A stretch of 64,000 nucleotides of DNA from Neptunicoccus cionae (GCF_002860325.1 NZ_PKOJ01000002.1:248001-312000); one strand, 5' to 3'. Positions 10,039 to 18,743 are shown, counted from the stretch's first letter. Notes: generated by a model from the letters alone, not told the origin. A program made the numbers and translations.

Positions 10039-10670
10039 CAGACACGTACCTCTACCACTGGCACACTGGGCACAGATCCGGCTGCAAAGCTCGCCATGCT
10101 CATTTCCAGTCGGTCGGTGTCAAACCGCACTGGCACATCAAACGTAAACCCTGCCGTCACGAGGGCCGCCTCGGGGGGCGCCTCATAAAAACTGATGACC
10201 CCCGTCGTATAGTCCACATCGAAATGCTCTCCTTCAAAAACTTCGGCGCCGCCGATCCCGATGGAAACAGTTCCTTCAACAGGCTTGGAAATAGCGCGGC
10301 AGTATGTGGTCTCTCCTGACCGATAGGACTTACACAGGGGAATTTGCACAGTCACACTGTCGCCCACTGCGATCTCCTGATCTTCGAATGTTGGCTCCCG
10401 AGAGGCCAGACAGCTTTTGAAATCCGTCCAGTCCTTCCAGCGAAACCCGTACAACCGGCCGCGCCGTGCCTCGAAAAACGCGATCACAGTCTCCAGATCA
10501 TCGGTAGAACGCATGGCAACTCCTGCATCGTAACGCCGTCGCGCATGGGCCCAGGGGCTGTTACGCTCTTCATAGCCGCTGTTCAGCGTCACAATCTCGG
10601 TGCGCCGCTCCGGCCCGCCGCTTGACCCGAATGACAAGCCCGTTGGAAATCTGACTTCATGAAAGTTCAT
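10038..10670 (-). CDS. g12: GTA distal tail protein g12 (DUF2460)
   Basis: This 210-residue protein caps the tail tube and connects it to the hub. The DUF2460 signature is visible as FPTGLSFGSSGGPERRTEIV, NSPWAHARRRYDAGVA, then FFEARRGRLYGFRWKDW. The start at MNFHEVRFP is preferred over an ATG three codons earlier because AGGGG lies nine bases before it, whereas it would touch the upstream ATG. The gap to the g11 stop is 12 bases. Confidence 0.94.
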   Translation of the reverse strand: MNFHEVRFPTGLSFGSSGGPERRTEIVTLNSGYEERNSPWAHARRRYDAGVAMRSTDDLETVIAFFEARRGRLYGFRWKDWTDFKSCLASREPTFEDQEIAVGDSVTVQIPLCKSYRSGETTYCRAISKPVEGTVSIGIGGAEVFEGEHFDVDYTTGVISFYEAPPEAALVTAGFTFDVPVRFDTDRLEMSMASFAAGSVPSVPVVEVRV

Positions 10671-10682
10671 GATATGCATCCC

Positions 10683-11348
10683 CTACTGGTTCCGGTTCCC
10701 ACGGGCGATGGCCCGACTGATCCCTGCCGCCACTTGAGTCTGCGATCGTGTGAAGCTCTCTGCGTCCGGTGTTGTGATATTCATCGTGATATTAACCGCG
10801 TTCCCGCCTCCGCCACCCTCAACGCCGAGCCGCCCGTCCGCGCCGCGGCGCAACGGCATGATGGCTTCCGGTCCTGCCTCACCCATCAATCCCATTCCGC
10901 CCCGCATGGGAAACATTGTCGGCCCGCCCACGATCCCCCCCTTGGCGAAAGCAGTTGCCCGTCCCCCGGAAAAGACATTCCCCTTCGCACTTGGAAATAT
11001 ACTGCCAAGGATCGAATTAACGCCGCCGCTCAATGCGCCGCCTATCGCATCCGTGACCGGCGACATCGCTTGGTTGAACGTGCTGCGGATCATCCTCTGT
11101 GCCAGAGTCTCCAGCACATCAGAAAACTTCGCCCCCTCAAGGATCACATCTCCGAAGGCCCCTCGCAGCCCCTTGGACAAAGTCCCGGACAACCCCCGCG
11201 CCTCCCTCTCCGCCAGCGAGATACTCGTCTGCATGCCGCGCAACTCCTGCTGGAACACAGCCGACATTCGCGCAGTCACAGAGATATTGCCTTCCAGAGA
11301 CTCAAGCTGGCTTTCCAGCGTCTCCAGATCAGGTCCATAGTCACTCAT
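10683..11348 (-). CDS. g11: GTA tail tape measure protein g11
   Basis: This 221-residue protein is short for a tape measure, matching the short GTA tail. The N-terminal 70 residues are predicted helical coiled coil (LETLESQLESLEGNISVTARMSAVFQQEL in part). The middle has the glycine-rich, membrane-active-looking region (DAIGGALSGGVNSILGSIFP) and the family motif FAKGGIVGGPTMFPMRGG...MGEAGPEAIMPL. It probably sits in the tube lumen and sets tail length or helps DNA cross the inner membrane. It is preceded by the chaperone pair g10/g10.1, as in siphophages. Confidence 0.93.
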   Translation of the reverse strand: MSDYGPDLETLESQLESLEGNISVTARMSAVFQQELRGMQTSISLAEREARGLSGTLSKGLRGAFGDVILEGAKFSDVLETLAQRMIRSTFNQAMSPVTDAIGGALSGGVNSILGSIFPSAKGNVFSGGRATAFAKGGIVGGPTMFPMRGGMGLMGEAGPEAIMPLRRGADGRLGVEGGGGGNAVNITMNITTPDAESFTRSQTQVAAGISRAIARGNRNQ

Positions 11349-11369
11349 GCTTGGTCCTCTAAGTTGAAA

Positions 11370-11549
11370 TTAGATGTCAGGAAACTGGGCGCAGAGCGCA
11401 TTCAACCGATCGCGGCTCAGACCCGGCGTGCCACCGGGCGACACCCCTGCCATCATCAGCAGCTCCACAGGCGTCAGCGCCCAAAACTGATCCGGCAACA
11501 GGCGCAACTGCCCCAGCCCCAGCGCCATTAAACCGGCCCAGTCAATCAT
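11370..11549 (-). CDS. g10.1: GTA g10.1, phage tail assembly chaperone-like protein (59 aa)
   Basis: This is a short gene easily missed by length cut-offs. It encodes 59 residues beginning MIDWAGLMALGLGQLRLLPDQ and including WALTPVELLMMAG, the TAC-type signature found just upstream of tape measure genes. The ATG lies inside the end of g10, giving an 8-base overlap, and the stop is 21 bases before g11. In siphophages this position encodes the second part of the tail chaperone pair, often by frameshifting; here it has its own ATG. Confidence 0.85.
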   Translation of the reverse strand: MIDWAGLMALGLGQLRLLPDQFWALTPVELLMMAGVSPGGTPGLSRDRLNALCAQFPDI

Positions 11550-11868
11550 CCGCCCCCTCCGGCAACGTGAAAGTCAGCCGCAGCAACACTCCAGCAGCCC
11601 GCGCTGCCTCGATCGCACCCCCCGCAATCTCCGCCTGTTTCAAATCAGCCTCGCTTCCTTCCCAGCCTCCACCCGTCAAACCAGCCCAAAGCAATGCGAC
11701 CAGATCATCTGTCTTGAAAGCACCCCGTTCAAACCGTTCAATCACCGGTAACAGCCCGTCAGTCCCGAGACGTGTTTCAAGCGCCGCCAGCGCGCCGAGG
11801 CTCAGCCGCATCACACGCTCGACGCCATCCACTGTCAGCGACACCTCGCCGCGATAAGGGTTCGCCAT
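11542..11868 (-). CDS. g10: GTA g10 tail assembly protein (GTA-gp10/TAC-like)
   Basis: This 108-residue protein has blocks RGEVSLTVDGVERVMRLSLGA, LAALETRLGTDGLLPVI and LLWAGLTGGGWEG, typical of the GTA-gp10 family linked to tail assembly chaperones. The ATG (MANPYRGE) overlaps the g9 stop as TGATG; a TTG one codon earlier is less likely. It probably binds the tape measure protein during tail assembly and is absent from the finished particle, by analogy with phages. Confidence 0.92.
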   Translation of the reverse strand: MANPYRGEVSLTVDGVERVMRLSLGALAALETRLGTDGLLPVIERFERGAFKTDDLVALLWAGLTGGGWEGSEADLKQAEIAGGAIEAARAAGVLLRLTFTLPEGADD

Positions 11869-12281
11869 CAAATCACAGAAAACGCCAGCGCACCTGCCGA
11901 CGCGAAGGCCATTTCATAGGTCGCCTCGCCGTCAAACTGTCCCGCATACTCCAGTGACGTGATCTGGAATGCCCCTTCGACGATGCCGAAATCAGGAATT
12001 ACCACCTGAAAATCGGGGATCTGCCCGTCAAAAAAGATCTGCCGCGCCCGTTCGTCTGTGTTTTCATCCCGAAACACCCCCGATCCGCTAATGCTCGCAG
12101 TTTTGACACCGCCCCCCGACAATAATTCCCGCCACCCCCCTGTGCTGTCGAGCGCTGTCACATCCACTGTTTCCGTGTTGAACGAAATACGAGAGGCACG
12201 CAGCCCTGCCAGCGTCTCAAACGTTCCCGCATTGTCCATATCCACCTTGATCAACAGATCTTTCCCGTTCTGTGCCGCCAT
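11868..12281 (-). CDS. g9: GTA major tail (tube) protein g9, TP901-1 family
   Basis: This 137-residue protein polymerises into the tail tube. The family pattern is clear: MAAQNGKDLLIKVD at the start, RASRISFNTETVDVTALDS, WRELLSGGGVKTASISGSGVF, and a C-terminal beta sandwich ending in TYEMAFASAGALAF. A strong ribosome site (AGGAGAG) fits a high-copy structural protein. The 51-base gap to g8 is one of the few real intergenic spaces in the operon. Confidence 0.95.
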   Translation of the reverse strand: MAAQNGKDLLIKVDMDNAGTFETLAGLRASRISFNTETVDVTALDSTGGWRELLSGGGVKTASISGSGVFRDENTDERARQIFFDGQIPDFQVVIPDFGIVEGAFQITSLEYAGQFDGEATYEMAFASAGALAFSVI

Positions 12282-12332
12282 TACTCTCTCCTAAATCCTG
12301 TGATCTTATTTCTGAAACCGGTCCGCTGCCGG

Positions 12333-12743
12333 TCAGTCGTCTTCTACAAACGCGCGAAATTTCAGACGGATCTGCCGCTGCTCGGGGCTGCCGTCCCGCA
12401 ATGCACGCGCCGTTCGAAAGGAAAGCGACACCAACCGCCCCCGAGTCAGGGCAATCTGCGCCCCGATCACCGCATCGCACACCGCTCCTGCCACCTGCTT
12501 AGCCCCGGCAAACCCGGCCGCCGAAGACACCACGCGTATGTCCAGATCATGCACCGCCGCACCTGCCGAACCACTGGAGCGGTCCCGCGCCTGTTCGTCC
12601 CCGATCAGGACATAAAGGTCCGGTATCGCCCCGCTTGGCGGTGCGTCAAAAACATCGCTACCAACCAGCCCCGTCAAAGTCGCATCCGCCTTCAAAGCCA
12701 GATAGACCCCCTGCTGAAGTGCATGAGAAACCGCATAGGTCAC
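12333..12743 (-). CDS. g8: GTA tail terminator-like protein g8 (DUF3168)
   Basis: This 136-residue DUF3168 protein probably forms the hexameric ring that ends the tail tube at the neck. Visible blocks are ALQQGVYLALKADATLTGLVG, DVFDAPPSGAIPDLYVLIGD and HDLDIRVVSSAAGFAGAKQ. The ATG overlaps the g7 stop by four bases (ATGA), so translation is coupled. Confidence 0.93.
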   Translation of the reverse strand: MTYAVSHALQQGVYLALKADATLTGLVGSDVFDAPPSGAIPDLYVLIGDEQARDRSSGSAGAAVHDLDIRVVSSAAGFAGAKQVAGAVCDAVIGAQIALTRGRLVSLSFRTARALRDGSPEQRQIRLKFRAFVEDD

Positions 12744-13081
12744 GTAAGCACCTCCTCACGGGTCCAACACAGCAGATATAATCCCGCAGTGTCATGCTCT
12801 GTTACCGATTCAATTCCGTAAACGCGGCTTCCTTCAACAAAGCGTTGTCCCGGCATAGGGCGCTGCGGATCGCCCTGTGGTGCGCCGCGCACTATTATCC
12901 TGTGCCGCTCTAAAGCGGTTGTGCCCGCAGAAACCTCAGTCACCCGCACACTGCGCATCTGCACATCGGCCCAGACCTCTCCCAAGGCCACCCAGTCCCG
13001 CTCGAACCCGCCAGCACCATCGGAAACCCGCTGCCGCCGTTCCAGCGTCAACTTCCGGTTCAACTCCACACTCCGCACCAT
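12740..13081 (-). CDS. g7: GTA head-tail joining (stopper) protein g7
   Basis: This 113-residue beta-barrel protein is of the phage head-tail adaptor/SPP1 gp16-like family. Typical blocks are ELNRKLTLERRQRVSDGAGGF, WADVQMRSVRVTEVSAGTTALERHRIIVR and GIESVTEHD. It should close the connector after DNA packaging and bind the tail. The start overlaps the g6 stop by one base. Confidence 0.93.
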   Translation of the reverse strand: MVRSVELNRKLTLERRQRVSDGAGGFERDWVALGEVWADVQMRSVRVTEVSAGTTALERHRIIVRGAPQGDPQRPMPGQRFVEGSRVYGIESVTEHDTAGLYLLCWTREEVLT

Positions 13082-13668
13082 CAGCTCCCTCCCAGCAAGC
13101 GTACTTTTCTGAACCGCTCCAAAAGCGACAGGATCGCCGGAGGCAAACGCCCTTCCTCACGGCTCGCTCTGTGTTCGTAGAATTCCGCCGCCAGCATCAG
13201 AACAGCGCGCGCCAGATCTGGCGGTATATCGCTCCACGAAGCCCCATAACCGGCGGTAAAAGATACCTCTGCGCGACCCGCCTCCGGAATAACTGCCAGC
13301 GCCAGCCCAACCGCGACCAAAGCAGGGTTCTGACTATCTTTTTCCAAATGATAGGATTCTGGCGGCATCACCGTCTCGGCACCCTCCCTGTCCACCAGCG
13401 TCAGAGCATCCAGCGATTGCACAGGACGAACCGGTAAAACCTGCCTGTCATAGTGCCGCCACCCCGTCAGCGCCCAATTGAAGGACTTTTCAAGCAGCAC
13501 CAAACCTGTCCGCCCCTCCACCGCGCTAATCGCTGCGCGCAAATAGGCTTCCAACAGATCGTCCTGCTCCGCTTCACTGGAAAACCCTGTCCCCAAACGC
13601 AAATGCTCCTTCAGCAAAGCCAGAGGCAGCGATCCGCTCGGAACGCTTGAAAGTTCAGTCAAAATCAT
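13081..13668 (-). CDS. g6: GTA head-tail connector (adaptor) protein g6
   Basis: This 195-residue gp6-like adaptor sits below the portal. The start at MILTELSSVPSGSLPLALL is chosen because GGGAGAA precedes it and the family starts there; the frame continues 33 codons upstream without similarity. Motifs include LKEHLRLGTGFSSEAEQDDLLEAYL and AISAVEGRTGLVLLEKSF, then GYGASWSDIPPDLARAVLMLAAEFYEHR, the latter typical of phage connector proteins. Confidence 0.93.
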   Translation of the reverse strand: MILTELSSVPSGSLPLALLKEHLRLGTGFSSEAEQDDLLEAYLRAAISAVEGRTGLVLLEKSFNWALTGWRHYDRQVLPVRPVQSLDALTLVDREGAETVMPPESYHLEKDSQNPALVAVGLALAVIPEAGRAEVSFTAGYGASWSDIPPDLARAVLMLAAEFYEHRASREEGRLPPAILSLLERFRKVRLLGGS

Positions 13669-13815
13669 AAGCGTATTCTCCCAATACGGATCAAATTGAT
13701 AAATGCGGTGCGTGCGGGCCGGCTGGACGGAGGACAGCAGAACCGACCCGCAGCACACCAGAAGCAACGCAGCGAACCCCGTTGCCCCATCCCTGAAAGG
13801 GACTCCTGCTTTTGA

Positions 13816-15015
13816 TTAAGAAACGGCGAATTTCAGCAGTTTGATTGCCGCGAAATCGCTGACATCCCCGCCAACACGTTTCGTGGCGTAGAACAATACA
13901 TGAGGTTTGGCGCTAAACGGATCGCGCAGAATCCGCAGATCCGGCCGCTCTGCCACAGTATAGCCAGCCGCAAAGTCGCCAAATGCAATGGCATTTGCGC
14001 CGCTGGAAATGTCCGGCATATCCTCGGCCACCAGCACCGCATATCCCATAAGGCGTGCAGGCTCCCCCGCAGCCAATCCGTCGGACCACAAGAACCGCCC
14101 GTCCGCGTCCTTCATCTTGCGCACGGCACCCGCTGTCTTGGAATTCATCACAAAGGTCGCATTCGCGCGATAGCGCGCGCCCAGCGAATAAACCAGATCC
14201 ACAATCGCATCCGCAGGGTCGACCGCTGCAAAGTCTCCGTCAGCTCCTGTTGCCACATAGCCAAGATCACCCCAACTCCAACTGTCGTTTGCCACTGTGG
14301 TATAGGTCAGAAAACCCGTCGGCTTGTCCACACCGTCACCGGACACAAAAGCCACCCCTTCCGCGCGGGAGAATTTGTCGGCAATCCGCGACGCCAGCCA
14401 ACCTTCCACGTCAAAGGCACTGTCATCCAGCAACCGCTGGGAAGCTTTGGGCAAAGCTGAAAGTTCATGCAGCGGGATCGAAATCCGCTCAACCTGCGGC
14501 GTTGCAGTCTCGGATGCGGCCCCGGCCTCGGTAGCCCATCCCGCCCCAAGCTCGGTGTGATCCACCAGCACGTCATAGGCCGTGGATTCCACCGCCACTA
14601 CATTAGCAATCGAGCGGATAGAGGCGGTCGCATGTAGCACACCGGCAATCTGATCCGCAGTCTGGGGATCAACCAGATAGCCCCCATCGCCGGAAACCGC
14701 TGTCGACAACGCCTTTTCTTCCATATTCAATGCCCTCATTGCATCGTCGTCACCGCTGCGCAGATAGGCTGCAAATGCCTTCTTGTGTGGCACCTCAACC
14801 TCGCTCACAGCGGACAATACAGGGCGCCGCGCGCCAGTGTTCTTGCGTTCCAGCATGTTCAATCTCTTTTCCTGTTCCTGAAGTCGGTCTTTCAAATCGC
14901 TATTCACTTTGGTTACGTCCTGTAGAAAATCTTCCATCGCAGCCTTCACCTGAAGCGAAGGCATGGACTTGGCCTCTTTCACGCCTCGCGGCGCCGCGGT
15001 AGTCGATATGCTCAT
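13816..15015 (-). CDS. g5: GTA major capsid protein g5, HK97 fold
   Basis: This 399-residue HK97-type capsid protein starts at MSISTTAAPRG, with AGGA seven bases upstream; a TTG two codons earlier is possible. Residues 20-75 form a charged coiled coil (delta domain) expected to be removed by the g4 protease. The mature part has the characteristic GGYLVDPQTADQI, YDVLVDHTELGAGWATEAGA, SALPKASQRLLDDSAFDVEGWLA and VMNSKTAGAVRKMKDADGRFLW. The 147-base gap before g6 has no recognisable element. Confidence 0.96.
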   Translation of the reverse strand: MSISTTAAPRGVKEAKSMPSLQVKAAMEDFLQDVTKVNSDLKDRLQEQEKRLNMLERKNTGARRPVLSAVSEVEVPHKKAFAAYLRSGDDDAMRALNMEEKALSTAVSGDGGYLVDPQTADQIAGVLHATASIRSIANVVAVESTAYDVLVDHTELGAGWATEAGAASETATPQVERISIPLHELSALPKASQRLLDDSAFDVEGWLASRIADKFSRAEGVAFVSGDGVDKPTGFLTYTTVANDSWSWGDLGYVATGADGDFAAVDPADAIVDLVYSLGARYRANATFVMNSKTAGAVRKMKDADGRFLWSDGLAAGEPARLMGYAVLVAEDMPDISSGANAIAFGDFAAGYTVAERPDLRILRDPFSAKPHVLFYATKRVGGDVSDFAAIKLLKFAVS

Positions 15016-15072
15016 GATCAATCCTGTGCTGTGGTTAAAATTTTGGGTTATCTCCGGAGACGCAGAAACCCG

Positions 15073-15630
15073 TCACCCGGACAGCCGTGCCTTTGCAGCG
15101 GCAAGCGTGGCAACCAGTTCTTCAGCCAGGGTTTCATCCTCTTTTGCACCAGCGCCAATCCGCGCTTCGGGCAACATCGGGAAAGTCACCAGCGACACCT
15201 CCCACAGATCAAGTTCACACAATAACCTGTTGCCCTTGCTTGATTTTTCCGACCGAACAGTTCGATACCCGATGGAAAGCCCTTCAATTGCTCCAGCCTT
15301 GATTAACGACAAAGCTTCGGAACCCGCCTGCACATCCGCCAGAATGCGCCCCTTCACAAACAGGCCCTTGGTATCCTCCCGCACCTCCTGCCAGACGCCG
15401 ATCGGCTTGGCCGGATCGTGCTGCCAAAGCATTTTCACCCGCCGCCCGTCCTGCGCCATCGTTTTCAGGCTGCGCCCGTAAGCCCCTTTTTGCACCACGT
15501 CGCCGCTCTGGTCCGAAGCCCCGAAAACCGACGCATAGCCCGATATCTCACAGTCTCCCGAAACATCGATCCCGTCCTTAAACCGGCAAAACTTCCTCTC
15601 CAGCGCCAAGGCGCTTTCCGCATATCCCAT
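15073..15630 (-). CDS. g4: GTA prohead protease g4, HK97 family
   Basis: This 185-residue serine protease matures the capsid. The catalytic histidine is in KMLWQHDPAKPIG (about residue 70) and the serine in GAIEGLSIGYRTV (about residue 118), with an acidic residue in ELDLWEVSLVTFPM. The order portal, protease, capsid is that of HK97-type phages. It starts 33 bases after g3.5. Confidence 0.95.
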   Translation of the reverse strand: MGYAESALALERKFCRFKDGIDVSGDCEISGYASVFGASDQSGDVVQKGAYGRSLKTMAQDGRRVKMLWQHDPAKPIGVWQEVREDTKGLFVKGRILADVQAGSEALSLIKAGAIEGLSIGYRTVRSEKSSKGNRLLCELDLWEVSLVTFPMLPEARIGAGAKEDETLAEELVATLAAAKARLSG

Positions 15631-15663
15631 TCCGTTTCCTCTAAATTGCGATGCCAGAGGGCA

Positions 15664-15900
15664 TCAAACCTGCTGCGTCACATCCAGAAGCACCAGAATC
15701 CCACGTGTCAGAACGAACCCGACCACGCCGTAAACCGCTAACCAGATTCGCCGCTCCAGCCGATCCAGGGCGCTCTCGATCATCTCAAGCCGCCGCTCCA
15801 GTGCGATCCATCGTTCATCCGTTACCTGACGATGTGTTTCCAGCTTCGCAGCCGCCTCGAAAGGTTCGTACAGATAACGCGACCCGACGCCCCTACTCAT
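15664..15900 (-). CDS. g3.5: GTA g3.5, small membrane-anchored protein
   Basis: This 78-residue protein has a charged coiled-coil-like region (ERWIALERRLEMIESALDRLERRIW) and one C-terminal hydrophobic segment (LAVYGVVGFVLTRGILVLL). It is the conserved small GTA gene between portal and protease. The ATG overlaps the portal gene by eight bases. Its exact role is unknown, and it could be an assembly factor at the membrane. Confidence 0.88.
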   Translation of the reverse strand: MSRGVGSRYLYEPFEAAAKLETHRQVTDERWIALERRLEMIESALDRLERRIWLAVYGVVGFVLTRGILVLLDVTQQV

Positions 15901-17071
15901 CCGGTTCTGCCGGCAAGCCCAACAGCCTCCGCTTTTCCCGATCGGTCAGAAAACCTGCCTCGGCCACGCGGCGCCACTGCGCCTCCCGCTCTATCGCGAG
16001 CGCGGGGATACCATCCAGATCCGCCGACAGCCGTATCGCTTCACCGTAAAATGCAGGCAGCCACGCCGACAAAGCCGCCGCCAGCTTCTGCACCAGCGGC
16101 AAAACCGTCAGACGGTAAAACGCGCGGTTCGCTTCTGCATAATTCGCATAAGTCGCATCTCCGGGCAGCCCCAGCAGCATAGGCGGCACGCCAAAGGCCA
16201 AAGCCACCTCACGCGCCGCACTTTCCTTCGTTTTTTGGAACTCCATATCCGAAGGCGAAAACCCCATCGGTTTCCAGTCCAACCCGCCTTCCAGCAACAT
16301 CGGACGCCCCGCATTGCGCGCACCCTGATGATTTGCCTCGATTTCCTCAACCAGCCGGTCATACTGGTCCGCCTGCAAACTTCCCTGTCCATCCACCCCG
16401 CGGTACACAATCGCACCACTGGGCCGCGCCGCATTGTCCAGCAGCGCCTTGGACCACCGGCAGGCCGCATTGTGAACATCCAGTGCCGTCGCTGCCGCCT
16501 GTATCGGGGACAAGCCATAATGATCATCCAGAGGATGGAACGCCCGCACATGACAAACCGGCGGAAGCTCCGCCCCCATGTCAAAGCGAACCTTGCGGGA
16601 ACCGACCGAATATTCATAAGCTTCCGGCCACCCGTCAGCGCCGGGAACCACCTTCATCCGGTCGGAGCGGAGCACATAAATCTCGGCCGGACCACCATCT
16701 GTGCCGCTCCCCGCCGCCTCAAGATATCCGTCGCCGGACAACAGGAACTGCCCGTAAAAACTTTCCAGCAGATCCGCGCCCCCCTGAAGCCCGTTGGGCC
16801 GCGCTAGCAGGTCGATTAACGGATGCACCTCAAACCGGGTTTCCGACCCGCCCACGATCAATGGTACCGCTGCCGCTGCCTCGGCAATCATCTTCACGCA
16901 ACGGAATCCGACAGGATTTGCCAGAAACCCGCTGCGCGTCAAACTCCCCACGTCCCGCGCAGACCAGGCGGGCCGCCCCGATCCATGAAACGCGATCACC
17001 GGTCCCGCGGCCGAGCTTTTTTCTTCCGGCACATCCCTTTGGGACGCACTGCGCAAAAATTGCAGTACCAT
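15893..17071 (-). CDS. g3: GTA portal protein g3, HK97 family
   Basis: This 392-residue portal forms the dodecameric DNA gate of the head. Motifs include GFLANPVGFRCVKMIAEAAAAVPL, LLARPNGLQGGADLLESFYGQFLLSGDGYLE, GLSPIQAAATALDVHNAACRW and the clip/crown segment ALAFGVPPMLLGLPGDATYANYAEANRAFY. AGGAG lies nine bases before the ATG. It starts 48 bases after g2. Confidence 0.96.
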   Translation of the reverse strand: MVLQFLRSASQRDVPEEKSSAAGPVIAFHGSGRPAWSARDVGSLTRSGFLANPVGFRCVKMIAEAAAAVPLIVGGSETRFEVHPLIDLLARPNGLQGGADLLESFYGQFLLSGDGYLEAAGSGTDGGPAEIYVLRSDRMKVVPGADGWPEAYEYSVGSRKVRFDMGAELPPVCHVRAFHPLDDHYGLSPIQAAATALDVHNAACRWSKALLDNAARPSGAIVYRGVDGQGSLQADQYDRLVEEIEANHQGARNAGRPMLLEGGLDWKPMGFSPSDMEFQKTKESAAREVALAFGVPPMLLGLPGDATYANYAEANRAFYRLTVLPLVQKLAAALSAWLPAFYGEAIRLSADLDGIPALAIEREAQWRRVAEAGFLTDREKRRLLGLPAEPDE

Positions 17072-17119
17072 CTGTTATCACTCCTAAATTTCATACAAAA
17101 CAGCGCGTTACGAGACGTA

Positions 17120-18475
17120 TTACAGGCGGCGTATCTGTGGTCTCTTGAATTTCGCAGCCGGATCTATCATCAAATCTGTCAAAGCCCAGACCAGCGCATC
17201 CACCCGATCCGGCGATCCTTTGCCCTCGTATCCCAGCAGCGTCATATCCCCCATCTGTGCCTCTAACGCCTGCAATCCGGGCGCGTGAAACACGCGGCCC
17301 TGCTCGTAAAGCGCCGCCACAGGTTCCGCCCTGACCGCTTTACCGCGGGAAGCATGGACACCGCGGTAGGCAAGCAGCGGATCTTGCTGGCGCAAAACGC
17401 TCTCGACCATATCGCCGCCCTGATTAACCTCGGCGACAACACGGTCAGCCTGCCAACTGCGCACAGCCTCTATTACCTGTGCAGCCCACTTTGCAGGGCT
17501 CGCGCCCCGAATGCTCGCATCCTCCAGCACCCACGCCCGCCAGTCCTGCGGGCCCGCGCCTATCATCTGCATTCCAGCAACTACAATCCCGCAGGCATCA
17601 GATGTGGACTTGCCAGACGCCGGCGGATCAACCGCAACCACAATCCGGTCCAGCTCCGGCACTTCGGCCCGCCGCAACTCCTCCAGTCGCTCCATCGGCC
17701 ACAATGCGCCTTCCGCATCTTCCAGCATCCTGCCATCCAGTTCCTGCCGTCCCAAACGCGTACCGCTGTAATCCGTGTAAACCTTCCTTAAAAACCCGGG
17801 GGCGAGGTTGGCTTTATTTGCCTCTGTAGGAGCATGGGTCACCACCGTGTCCTTTGCCTTCAGTATCTCCTTTAACACTCCGATGTTGCGCGGTGTCGTT
17901 GTCACAAGCGTACGGGGTTTATCCCCCAACCGGAGCGCAAATTGCAGCATGTCCCAGCAATCCCTCCCCCGCCGCCATTTGCCCAACTCATCTGCCCAAG
18001 CGCAGTCAAATTGCGGACCCCGCAAACTCTCCGGACTGCTCGCAGACATTGCCCAGGCCTCGGCCCCGTTCGGCCAGACCAACACGCGGCGGGATCCCTG
18101 CCACTCCGGTTTGCGATCTGGCGGGCTACAAGCCATGATGCCGCTTTCGCCAAACACCATCACTTCACGGACCTGATCCATTGTCTCCCCCACCAGCGCA
18201 ACGCGGCGGTATCGTCCTGTATCAAACGGCTCTGCACCCTCAACCTGCTGGCGCACCCATTCCGCGCCAGCACGGGTCTTCCCCGCACCACGCCCCCCCA
18301 TGATCACCCAACTGGCCCAATCGCCTTTTGGCTCCCGCTGGTGGGGCAAGGCCCAGAAATCGAACAGATAAGGCAAGGCCATCAACGTTTGATCGCTAAG
18401 ACCTGAGAGAAAATCTTCAATCTCCGCTTCGGTCGCGGAACCGAGCAAGTCGGTCAAGGACTTCCCGTCTTGCAT
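17120..18475 (-). CDS. g2: GTA large terminase g2 (ATPase/nuclease)
   Basis: This 451-residue packaging motor starts at MQDGKSLTDLLGSATEAEIEDFL; a TTG start 24 codons upstream would only lengthen the overlap with g1. The ATPase domain has Walker A GGRGAGKT (about 60-67), an adenine-binding PHQREPKGDW segment, and Walker B-like FDCAWADELGKW. The RNase H-like nuclease domain starts with DRIVVAVDPPASGKSTSDACGI. It translocates and cuts host DNA in a headful manner in GTAs. It overlaps g1 by 59 bases. Confidence 0.95.
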   Translation of the reverse strand: MQDGKSLTDLLGSATEAEIEDFLSGLSDQTLMALPYLFDFWALPHQREPKGDWASWVIMGGRGAGKTRAGAEWVRQQVEGAEPFDTGRYRRVALVGETMDQVREVMVFGESGIMACSPPDRKPEWQGSRRVLVWPNGAEAWAMSASSPESLRGPQFDCAWADELGKWRRGRDCWDMLQFALRLGDKPRTLVTTTPRNIGVLKEILKAKDTVVTHAPTEANKANLAPGFLRKVYTDYSGTRLGRQELDGRMLEDAEGALWPMERLEELRRAEVPELDRIVVAVDPPASGKSTSDACGIVVAGMQMIGAGPQDWRAWVLEDASIRGASPAKWAAQVIEAVRSWQADRVVAEVNQGGDMVESVLRQQDPLLAYRGVHASRGKAVRAEPVAALYEQGRVFHAPGLQALEAQMGDMTLLGYEGKGSPDRVDALVWALTDLMIDPAAKFKRPQIRRL

Positions 18476-18743
18476 CGTTAAGGTTGACGGCGTCTCCTTG
18501 GACGACACCGCGGATGGCGCTGCTGTGTTTTTCAATGTGGGCCTCAAGCGACGTTACATGCAAAACTGCGGCACTGTATTCCCGTACTAGGGTCAATAAC
18601 TGCGCAGTTGAGATAGGTTCGGCATGAGGAGACCTCTCGGACAAATCGCGAATAATACGCTTGCGCAGATCAGCCACAGCTGCCCGCGCGTCACGCAAAA
18701 GCAGCGGCAACGCTTGCACGTCCACGTCTTCAATATTTGTCAT
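18417..18743 (-). CDS. g1: GTA small terminase g1
   Basis: This 108-residue, largely helical protein is the first gene of the operon. Helices are predicted from DVQALPLLLRDARAAVADLRKRIIRDL and ISTAQLLTLVREYSAAVLHVTSLEAHIEKH. Position, length and overlap with g2 match RcGTA g1, described as a small terminase that lacks a sequence-specific DNA-binding domain, which suits random packaging. AGGA lies ten bases before the ATG. Only about 40 bases separate the start from an upstream hairpin terminator. Confidence 0.9.
   Translation of the reverse strand: MTNIEDVDVQALPLLLRDARAAVADLRKRIIRDLSERSPHAEPISTAQLLTLVREYSAAVLHVTSLEAHIEKHSSAIRGVVQGDAVNLNDARREVLDRLARFRDRSGD

Larger units (their letters stand above)
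4459..18743 (-). mobile_element. Gene transfer agent (RcGTA-type) structural cluster
   Basis: Seventeen head, connector and tail genes follow the order of the Rhodobacter capsulatus GTA: small and large terminase, portal, g3.5, protease, capsid, g6-g10, g10.1, tape measure, distal tail, hub, peptidase and megatron. A DUF7742-like gene trails. Every frame is intact and most junctions overlap by 1-8 bases, which argues for ongoing selection. No integrase, repressor, replication gene, lysis gene or attachment site is present, as expected for a GTA rather than a prophage. Regulators (GafA), head spikes and release genes are not in this window. Confidence 0.93.
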
